From assembly GCF_009695605.1 (NCBI RefSeq), contig NZ_VUNQ01000001.1:169100-233099 (forward strand): a stretch of 64,000 nt of DNA, in the 5' to 3' direction. Position numbers and translations under genes: made by a program. This DNA comes from Tissierella pigra (GTDB lineage Bacteria; Bacillota; Clostridia; Tissierellales; Tissierellaceae). The first letter of the stretch is position 1. Each line of letters opens with the position of its first letter. This document shows positions 55,887 to 62,204 of this stretch, in pieces. The notes under the pieces were generated by a model, which was not told the origin of the DNA, made no database searches, and worked only from the letters and a program-made list of their open reading frames with translations.

Positions 55887-56520
55887 ATTTTAAAGTTTCA
55901 TCATAATATTCTTGAGATATATTTTCTATATCTTCCACTCCATCTCCTCCATCACCATCTTCTTCATCATCTACTAGTAAAAGGTCTCCGGTATGAAATG
56001 ATGGGTCATCTGAAACATAATTATAAGAAGCCACTTTTTGATAAGAATCTTCTCTATCAAACTCGATCATGTCCTCAGTAGTATCGCTGAATGAGGTGCT
56101 ATTCTCTTCATCAATGGGAACAAACTGTCTATATTCTACTTCTTTATTTGGCGTAATCACAATATCATTGGCACATTCTATACAACTTTTCAAATAAGGG
56201 ATAAGGTTTAGTCTTTCCCCATTAATCTCCTTACCACAAGACTTGCAGATTCCATAAACACCATTTTTTATATCCTCAAAAGACCTTTCTACTTCATATA
56301 GAGTATCTTTTGTACTATTTTTAAATCCATTGTCTTGTTCCATCATAAATAACTCTGTACCTATGTCTGCAGGATGATTATCATAATTAGATAGCTCACT
56401 ATAATATACATCCATTGAACCATATTCTTCCATATTATTCATATTGTCTAATGTTTTTAATAGCTTTTCTTTTTCTTCTAGTAATCTATTTTCAAAATAA
56501 TGAAGTTTATCTTTATCCAT
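55885..56520 (-). CDS. DksA/TraR-type zinc-finger protein (YteA-like)
   Basis: 211 residues. N-terminal coiled coil (LHYFENRLLEEKEKLLKTLDNM), an HPAD motif and a four-cysteine zinc finger (ICKSCG... SCIEC) near 113-137, then an acidic C-terminal third (DEEDGDGGDGVEDI). The shape matches the YteA/YocK group of Firmicute DksA-like proteins, some of which are sporulation-linked. Function here is inference. The ATG at 56518-56520 has GGAGG 5 nt upstream. Confidence 0.88.
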   Translation of the reverse strand: MDKDKLHYFENRLLEEKEKLLKTLDNMNNMEEYGSMDVYYSELSNYDNHPADIGTELFMMEQDNGFKNSTKDTLYEVERSFEDIKNGVYGICKSCGKEINGERLNLIPYLKSCIECANDIVITPNKEVEYRQFVPIDEENSTSFSDTTEDMIEFDREDSYQKVASYNYVSDDPSFHTGDLLLVDDEEDGDGGDGVEDIENISQEYYDETLK

Positions 56521-56640
56521 AGTTACCTCCAGTTTATAATATAATTTATGTCTTGAATAATAATATAACCAGAGGAAATAATAAACATTCAGCATTTGAG
56601 TTAGAATAAAATTACATTATTTAAAATCTGCTTAAATTCA

Positions 56641-57393
56641 TTAAATTAATTCTTTATATAATTTTTCAAATTCTTTAAAGTTAAGAGATTGCAAACCATC
56701 TGATAATGCTTTATCTGGTTCAGGATGTATCTCTACAATTATACCATCTGCATTTAAAGTCTTAGCAGCCTTTGAAGCAGGTAAAACTAATTCTTTTCTA
56801 CCTGTTCCATGGGAGGGATCAACAAATACAGGATAATCCGATATTTCTTTTAATATTGGAACACTCATTAAATCCAAAGTATTTCTTGTATAATCCTCAA
56901 AAGTCCTAATACCTCTTTCGCATAATATTATCTTTTCATTTCCACCTATTTTAATATATTCCGCTGCCATTATCCATTCCTTAATAGTTGCACTCATACC
57001 TCTTTTTAACATTACTGGTTTATCTATTTTTCCCATTTCTTTCAAAAGAGAAAAATTTTGCATATTTCTAGATCCAATTTGAATAATATCAATATAATCA
57101 TGGGATGAATCTATATCTCGAGGATCCATTATCTCAGAAATTATACTAAGACCATACTTTTGTTTCATATCATAAAGCATTTTTAATCCTTCTAAACCTA
57201 ATCCCTGAAAAGAATCTGGATTAGTTCTAGGCTTAAAAGCACCACCACGTAATATTTTTACTCCTATTTTGTGCAAGAATCTACCTATTTCGTCTATTTG
57301 TTCATAACTTTCTACAGCACAGGGACCTGCTATAATATTAAAAGACTTGCCTCCAATATATATATCCCTATTTACTTCTATCTTTCTACTCAT
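56641..57393 (-). CDS. aroF: 3-deoxy-7-phosphoheptulonate (DAHP) synthase, type I-beta
   Basis: 250 residues covering only the catalytic barrel: FNIIAGPCAVESYEQI, LRGGAFKPRTNPDSFQGLG, VMLKRGMSATIKEW and VFVDPSHGTGRKE. It joins PEP and erythrose-4-P to start aromatic synthesis. The usual N-terminal ferredoxin-like or chorismate-mutase regulatory domain is missing, so allosteric control is not expected. The ATG at 57391-57393 has GGAGGAAGG upstream. It occupies the place ileS has next to divIVA in Bacillus. Confidence 0.94.
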   Translation of the reverse strand: MSRKIEVNRDIYIGGKSFNIIAGPCAVESYEQIDEIGRFLHKIGVKILRGGAFKPRTNPDSFQGLGLEGLKMLYDMKQKYGLSIISEIMDPRDIDSSHDYIDIIQIGSRNMQNFSLLKEMGKIDKPVMLKRGMSATIKEWIMAAEYIKIGGNEKIILCERGIRTFEDYTRNTLDLMSVPILKEISDYPVFVDPSHGTGRKELVLPASKAAKTLNADGIIVEIHPEPDKALSDGLQSLNFKEFEKLYKELI

Positions 57394-57431
57394 TTTCCTT
57401 CCTCCAACTACCAAAAATTATCTTTTCAAAG

Positions 57432-57453
57432 AAAAAAGAGGCCACTATGCCCC
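57432..57453 (-). terminator. Weak terminator of divIVA
   Basis: Minus-strand GGGGC/GCCTC pairing (one G-T) with a 6-nt loop, followed by six T residues. The divIVA stop is in the loop. Short stem, so efficiency may be low. Confidence 0.45.
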
Positions 57454-57978
57454 TAAATCATCTACTTCATTTAAATCATGACTTTCGTCTATAGTTGTTT
57501 CTTCTAGTATTTCATTACTACCTTTGCTTTCATATTCCTCATGGAATTCTTCCAAAGAAATAAGCTGTGCTTTAATAAAAGTTTCATACCTATTTTTAAA
57601 TATAAAAATTTCTTTTTTCAGATGATCATATTCCTTCATTATATTTTTCACTTCATCTCTAGCTGCATTGATTCTATTTTTAGACTGAATTTCAGCATCT
57701 TCTATTATTAACTCTGCTTTTTTTCTTGCAGCACTTGTCACTTCATCTGCTGTACTTTGAGCAATAACTAAAGTACTTTTTAAGGTTTCCTCTAGGTTGT
57801 TATATTGTCTTATTTGATCAGTCAACATTCCTATCTTATCTTTAAGTTCAATGTTCTCTCTATATAACTTCTCATAATCAGTATTGATTGCATCTAAATA
57901 AGCATCAACTTCTCGAGTATTATATCCACCTAAAGCTTTCTTAAATTCCTTACTTTGTATATCCAATGGTGTAATCAT
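57445..57978 (-). CDS. divIVA: Septum-site/polar scaffold protein DivIVA
   Basis: 177 residues. The lipid-binding start ITPLDIQSKEFKKALGGYNTREVDAYLD is intact, followed by coiled coil to about 155 and an acidic tail. DivIVA marks curved membrane at poles and septa and recruits division and sporulation proteins. The ATG at 57976-57978 has GGAGTGAGG upstream. Last gene of the yggS-sepF-yggT-ylmH cluster. Confidence 0.96.
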   Translation of the reverse strand: MITPLDIQSKEFKKALGGYNTREVDAYLDAINTDYEKLYRENIELKDKIGMLTDQIRQYNNLEETLKSTLVIAQSTADEVTSAARKKAELIIEDAEIQSKNRINAARDEVKNIMKEYDHLKKEIFIFKNRYETFIKAQLISLEEFHEEYESKGSNEILEETTIDESHDLNEVDDLGA

Positions 57979-57992
57979 TTTCCTCACTCCAT

Positions 57993-58778
57993 TTAAATTA
58001 ATATTCTTATAGTAGCTTTTATTTTACCCTTTTTGCTTATCCCCTCAACAGAATATAATATGGAACGTCCATATCCCCTTACAGAAACTATATCCCCAAC
58101 TGTAATTTCTTTAGAAGCTTTATCTATAGATTCCCAATTAACTTTTACATTTCCTGACTTTATTATATCTATGCTCTCTTGCCTTGATAGATTGTAACTA
58201 GAACTAATGTAAGCATCAAGTCTATAAGAAGATATTACTTTATTTATTTCTTTGTATTCAGGCTCAATAAAGGAAATAGAATCTAAAGATTTTTCTTCTA
58301 CAATTACTTTTCTATTTTTAATTCTATTTAGATTAAATAAAATAAAATTACTTATTTCCTGTTTGATTATTATATCTCCATAACCTTCATGTACTAAAAT
58401 ATCCCCTATTTTCCTTCTCTTTATACCAAGATTAAGTATAGAACCTAAAAAATCTTTATGTGATAGTCCTTCTGTATCTACATTTATTCGTAAATATTTA
58501 ATATCATGAGGAGCATCTAGTTCACTATAATAATCAGGATAAATGGTTAAAATCTGTCTTTCAGCCTGTATAATTCCACCATTTTCTAGATAATTTACTT
58601 CCATAAATCTATTAAGAATTGACTTAGCTAGTAATCTTTCATAAGGATCAAGAAAATCTGTAGATTCAAAGGAATGATTATTAAGTACCACTTCAATTTT
58701 ATCTATTATTCTTCGCATTTCAATAAGTTTATCATTATCTTTAATATGCGAAGTATATTTTTCCCTATCTATTTTCAT
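57993..58778 (-). CDS. ylmH: YlmH RNA-binding protein with S4 domain
   Basis: 261 residues. N-terminal region of the YlmH family (FLDPYERLLAKSI, LGIKRRKIGDILVHEGYGDIII) and a C-terminal S4 domain (RLDAYISSSYNLSRQESIDIIKSGNVKVNW). YlmH can act in ribosome rescue beside RqcH in Bacillus. The gene for RqcH is 6 kb away here. The ATG at 58776-58778 is weakly preceded by ATAGGT. A longer reading would overlap yggT. Confidence 0.92.
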   Translation of the reverse strand: MKIDREKYTSHIKDNDKLIEMRRIIDKIEVVLNNHSFESTDFLDPYERLLAKSILNRFMEVNYLENGGIIQAERQILTIYPDYYSELDAPHDIKYLRINVDTEGLSHKDFLGSILNLGIKRRKIGDILVHEGYGDIIIKQEISNFILFNLNRIKNRKVIVEEKSLDSISFIEPEYKEINKVISSYRLDAYISSSYNLSRQESIDIIKSGNVKVNWESIDKASKEITVGDIVSVRGYGRSILYSVEGISKKGKIKATIRILI

Positions 58779-58788
58779 ATTAATATAC

Positions 58789-59055
58789 CTATAACAAAAT
58801 CCTACTGGCAATAGTATATATCAATCTTAAAAATAGAATAGCCAATAGTGGTGAGAAATCTAGCATTCCAGTATTTATACCAGTTTTGGCAAGTAATTCT
58901 CTTGCTGTACCAAGAACTGGCTCTGTTAGTTCATAAACAAACCTAGTAATAATATTGTCTCCATGAATATTCAAGAAGGAAAATATTATTCTTACTATAA
59001 TCAACAATTCAATTAAATTAAGTAATATTGTAATGGACTTGTGTAAAAGTATCAT
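58789..59055 (-). CDS. yggT: YggT family membrane protein (YlmG)
   Basis: 88 residues with two hydrophobic helices (ILLNLIELLIIVRIIFSFL and LDFSPLLAILFLRLIYTI) around the conserved YELTEPVLG. Encoded next to sepF throughout Gram-positives and linked to septum or osmotic phenotypes. The molecular role is not defined. Confidence 0.93.
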   Translation of the reverse strand: MILLHKSITILLNLIELLIIVRIIFSFLNIHGDNIITRFVYELTEPVLGTARELLAKTGINTGMLDFSPLLAILFLRLIYTIASRILL

Positions 59056-59074
59056 TAATATAATCTACTCCTTC

Positions 59075-59515
59075 TTACCAAGAAAATAGTCCCCTATTTT
59101 TTAGTTCTTCTTTTAATCCGTCAATTTCTACATTGCTAGGGGCAAAGATAAATATATCCTTTGTAACCTTTTGAATATTACCTTCCATTGCATATAATCC
59201 ACCACTTATAAAATCAAAAATTTGTCTCTTAATTCCATTATCCAATTGCTCTAAATTTACTATAACTGTTTTTCTAGCTTTTAAATCATCTATTATACTA
59301 GGGGCTTCGTCATAACTAAGAGGTTCATGTACTACAATTTTCATATTACTATTAGTATGGATATTTACTACTTTATTATTTAACTTTTTTGTTTTTGTTG
59401 GTACTACTGTATCATAATCATCATCGTAATCGGAATATTCTTCCTCATATCTCTCTTCTTCCTCCAAATCCTGTACACCTATAAAATATTTAATCTTGTC
59501 CATAAAGGTATTCAT
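59075..59515 (-). CDS. sepF: Cell division protein SepF
   Basis: 146 residues. N-terminal amphipathic membrane helix (MDKIKYFIGV), an acidic Asp/Tyr-rich linker (SDYDDDYD), and the SepF core (VVHEPLSYDEAPSIIDDLKARKTVIVNLEQLD... FDFISGGLYAMEG). SepF anchors and bundles FtsZ. The ATG at 59513-59515 follows AGGAGGG, just after the yggS stop, so the two are coupled. Confidence 0.96.
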   Translation of the reverse strand: MNTFMDKIKYFIGVQDLEEEERYEEEYSDYDDDYDTVVPTKTKKLNNKVVNIHTNSNMKIVVHEPLSYDEAPSIIDDLKARKTVIVNLEQLDNGIKRQIFDFISGGLYAMEGNIQKVTKDIFIFAPSNVEIDGLKEELKNRGLFSW

Positions 59516-59525
59516 TGTATCCCTC

Positions 59526-60230
59526 CTAATAATTTCTTTTGCCAAATATATTAGATCCAACTCTAATCATATTTGAACCCTCTTCTATAGCTAACTCATA
59601 ATCATTTGACATTCCCATGGACAAATAATCCATAGATAATTCTTTATAATTTCTACTTTTTATGTCTTCTTTTAAGTTGTATAAAGTTTTGAAAATATTT
59701 CTCAAAGTTTCCTCATGGTTTACATGAGGAGCTATGGTCATTAAACCTCTAACTTTAATATTATCAAAAACTAAAACATCTTCTAAGAAATTTAATACTT
59801 CGTTTAATTTAAGTCCAAACTTTGTCTCTTCTTCAGCCACATTTACTTGTAATAGAACTTCTGTAACTATTCCTTCATTTTTAGATCTTCTGTCTATCTC
59901 CTTTGCTAAGGATAATCTATCTAAGGAATGCACTAACCTTGTTTTATTGATAATATTTTTTACTTTATTGGTCTGTAAATGTCCTATCATATGGTAATTT
60001 ATTTTATCACCTAATGAATTATATTTAAGTTCTAATTCTTGAACTCTATTTTCACCTATATTAATAATTCCATAATCAAGGGCATTTTTTATCCTATTAA
60101 TATCTACAGTTTTGGTTACAGCTATTAGTTCTACCTTTTCTCCTTCTCTGCCAGATTTTCTTAAGGCTTTTTCAATATTTTCCTCAATAATCTGTATATT
60201 GTCTTGAATAGATATTTTTATCCCCTCCAT
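59526..60230 (-). CDS. yggS: PLP homeostasis protein YggS (YlmE)
   Basis: 234 residues, alanine-racemase-like barrel with the PLP lysine Lys40 in LIAVTKTVD, and MGMSNDYELAIEEGSNMIRVG. It balances cellular PLP and amino-acid pools. The ATG at 60228-60230 has no Shine-Dalgarno before it and lies 1 nt after the upstream stop. A GGAGGGG occurs instead inside codons 1-3, so initiation is probably by coupling or at a rare codon further in. Confidence 0.94.
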   Translation of the reverse strand: MEGIKISIQDNIQIIEENIEKALRKSGREGEKVELIAVTKTVDINRIKNALDYGIINIGENRVQELELKYNSLGDKINYHMIGHLQTNKVKNIINKTRLVHSLDRLSLAKEIDRRSKNEGIVTEVLLQVNVAEEETKFGLKLNEVLNFLEDVLVFDNIKVRGLMTIAPHVNHEETLRNIFKTLYNLKEDIKSRNYKELSMDYLSMGMSNDYELAIEEGSNMIRVGSNIFGKRNY

Positions 60231-60231
60231 T

Positions 60232-61515
60232 TTAGTTAAGTATTTGTCCCTCTTTTATATTAGTAGTATTTATAAATATTTCATCAAATAATGTAATAGT
60301 TCTTGTAGGCTTTTCTTCACCTTCCAAGAAAATATTACCGTTATCACCCATATCAACATAAGTATAATTATCGTCTTGACCTATTATATTCACAGGTCTA
60401 AACTTCACTATGCCACTTTTATCCTTGATATATACTCCTTGCATGTTATCTTTATTTATTATTGCCTTGGTAGGTATTCTATAACCTTCATTTTTACTTT
60501 GAATAATATCCACTTCTGCGAATCTTATATCATAATAATCATGCAGCATAGTAGTAAATTTTACTACCATTGCTCCCTTTTTTCCTGAGCTATTAATTGC
60601 AACGATTCTTCCTCTTAACTCTTCCTTGTCTTTTTTCATATGAATTTGAACATTATCCCCTACTTCAAAACCTTCTATTTCCTTTAAATCTTCTATTTTT
60701 ACAGCTAGATACCATTCAAAGTTGTTGATTATTTTATATATAGGTTGTCCTACATTTACATTAGTTTTTACTTCATCTTTTTTAAGCTTAGTAGAATTTA
60801 ATTTATCATAAGTATAATTTTCAAATTCTCTAGGTAAATATGTTTCCTCATATCCGTCTATTATATATGATACAATTCCTCCATATTGTGAATAATATTT
60901 CACATGATTACTATTTATTTCTTTACTTATAACCTCTTTTTTTGACTTCAAATTTTCAAGACTTTGACCTGCCAAAGTGTTGGTGAAAGAAACATCCTTA
61001 ACTTTTTCATCATATAGGGCTAATTGCTCCTTTAGTAAATACACTTCATCGAAGTTTCCTTCTATTATATTTGTCTGTAATTTATTCACTAAAGATTCCT
61101 TTAGATTTCCCACTTTCTCTTTTTCATTTATTATTAAATTAGTTTCAGCTTCAGACTTTTCTAAAGCTGAAATAGATTCCTCCACCTGTTCTAACTCTTC
61201 TTTTAATGAAGACGTATCATTTAAGGAGTTAACAGAAGCCACCTCAGAACCTGCTGCCAATCTAGTACCTTCATTAGTTGACATTTCTAATTGTCCTTTA
61301 ACTTGAGATTTTGTTACTGTTTCATCCTTTATTAAAAAACCTTCAGCAGAAAATTTAGTAATTAAAACTCCTCTTTCTGGAAGAACAGTTTTTGTACCAT
61401 TAGCAAGTAATGATGGAACAGATCTAAACAATAGATATAGAGAAACAAAGGATATAATTATAATTCGAAAAACTTTTCGTTTCTTCCTACTTTTTTCTCT
61501 CTTCTCATAAGACAT
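60232..61515 (-). CDS. HlyD-like membrane-anchored adaptor protein of the division cluster
   Basis: 427 residues. A basic N-terminus (EKREKSRKKRKVF) is followed by one membrane helix (about 18-36, IIIISFVSLYLLF). A barrel-sandwich segment (VLITKFSAEGFLIKDETV) is split by a coiled coil (about 95-205), then a beta-rich HlyD-type C-terminus (WYLAVKIEDLKEIEGFEVGDNVQIHM... RIPTKAI). It resembles efflux adaptors, yet no ABC or RND partner is nearby. It is locked in one operon with yggS-sepF-divIVA, which suggests an envelope or division role. ATG at 61513-61515 behind AAAGGGTG. Confidence 0.75.
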   Translation of the reverse strand: MSYEKREKSRKKRKVFRIIIISFVSLYLLFRSVPSLLANGTKTVLPERGVLITKFSAEGFLIKDETVTKSQVKGQLEMSTNEGTRLAAGSEVASVNSLNDTSSLKEELEQVEESISALEKSEAETNLIINEKEKVGNLKESLVNKLQTNIIEGNFDEVYLLKEQLALYDEKVKDVSFTNTLAGQSLENLKSKKEVISKEINSNHVKYYSQYGGIVSYIIDGYEETYLPREFENYTYDKLNSTKLKKDEVKTNVNVGQPIYKIINNFEWYLAVKIEDLKEIEGFEVGDNVQIHMKKDKEELRGRIVAINSSGKKGAMVVKFTTMLHDYYDIRFAEVDIIQSKNEGYRIPTKAIINKDNMQGVYIKDKSGIVKFRPVNIIGQDDNYTYVDMGDNGNIFLEGEEKPTRTITLFDEIFINTTNIKEGQILN

Positions 61516-61538
61516 AATATTCACCCTTTGTACATCTT

Positions 61539-61913
61539 TTAATTAAAAAATTTCCCATATTTACTAAGTATCTTAAACTTCTCAATATTATCTATTTTAA
61601 ATATCTTTATTTCATCTTTATATGTAACCATCAATATAGATTTATCTTTTTTCTTAGCACCTAAAAGGATTCCATTATATCTTTTCTTTTCTTTTGTTAT
61701 GACTTTAACTTCATCTCCTGCCTTTGCTCTTATACCATCTAATATAAATTCCTTCATATCAGCTTCTTTTAAATGCTCTGGAGTTACTGTTTTTTTATCT
61801 ATAATTACTATATTATTTTTCAAGTACATTTTTTCTTTTAAAATTACAAATATATACCCAAATATACTAGTTATGAAAAGTAAAATTAAAATGGTCTGAA
61901 TATATTCTAACAA
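61539..61913 (-). CDS. Membrane-anchored small beta-barrel protein, unknown
   Basis: 124 residues. One N-terminal membrane helix (IQTILILLFITSIFGYIFVIL) is followed by a linker (KTVTPEHLKEADMKEFI) and a C-terminal beta-rich segment. That segment (AGDEVKVITKEKKRYNGILLGAKK... KIFKIDNIEKF) has the strand pattern of SH3- or Sm-like small barrels: a charged surface loop after strand 1 and an I-x-x-I-E-K end. TTG start with GGAGG 7 nt upstream. It is the first gene of the division operon. I do not recognise the family. Confidence 0.6.
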   Translation of the reverse strand: MLEYIQTILILLFITSIFGYIFVILKEKMYLKNNIVIIDKKTVTPEHLKEADMKEFILDGIRAKAGDEVKVITKEKKRYNGILLGAKKKDKSILMVTYKDEIKIFKIDNIEKFKILSKYGKFFN

Positions 61914-61944
61914 GCTAACACCTCCGAATTCAAAATATACTAAT

Positions 61945-61973
61945 AGTATAACATAATTAAACGTTGTTTTAAA
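61945..61973 (-). promoter_or_regulatory. Promoter of the division-cluster operon
   Basis: Minus-strand TGTTATACT (-10 at 61945-61950 with TG extension) and TTTAAA (61968-61973) at 17 nt. A second AT-rich set (TTTAAA-16-TATAAT) lies about 45 nt further upstream. The rest of the 61914-62121 gap shows nothing else. Confidence 0.55.
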
Positions 61974-62121
61974 CTACTTTACGAAATGAATTATAATACT
62001 AAAGTATTTATTTTAAATTTAAATGTTTATCAATTATGATAATATTTGTTTAGATTATCATATCTTTCATATAACTGTAGGATTTGTATATTATTTGCGA
62101 TTTAGCTGTTTCTTAAAGACA

Positions 62122-62173
62122 CTCTAAAAACGGAACAGAAGGCTATTAATAGCCTTCTGTTCCGTTTTTAGAG
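62122..62173. terminator. 52-nt perfect palindromic terminator
   Basis: Twenty-six-base arms (62122-62147 and 62148-62173) match without a mismatch or a spacer. The GC-rich centre (GGAACAGAAGGC) is flanked by five A and five T residues, so it works on both strands. It ends the secreted-protein gene and insulates it from the division operon. Confidence 0.9.
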
Positions 62174-62204
62174 AATTCTTCTTATATTTTATTAAATCTA
62201 TATT

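Noticed and set aside
60232..61515. Drug-efflux system
   Set aside because: Only an adaptor-like protein is present, with no pump or outer component. The operon context points to cell division.
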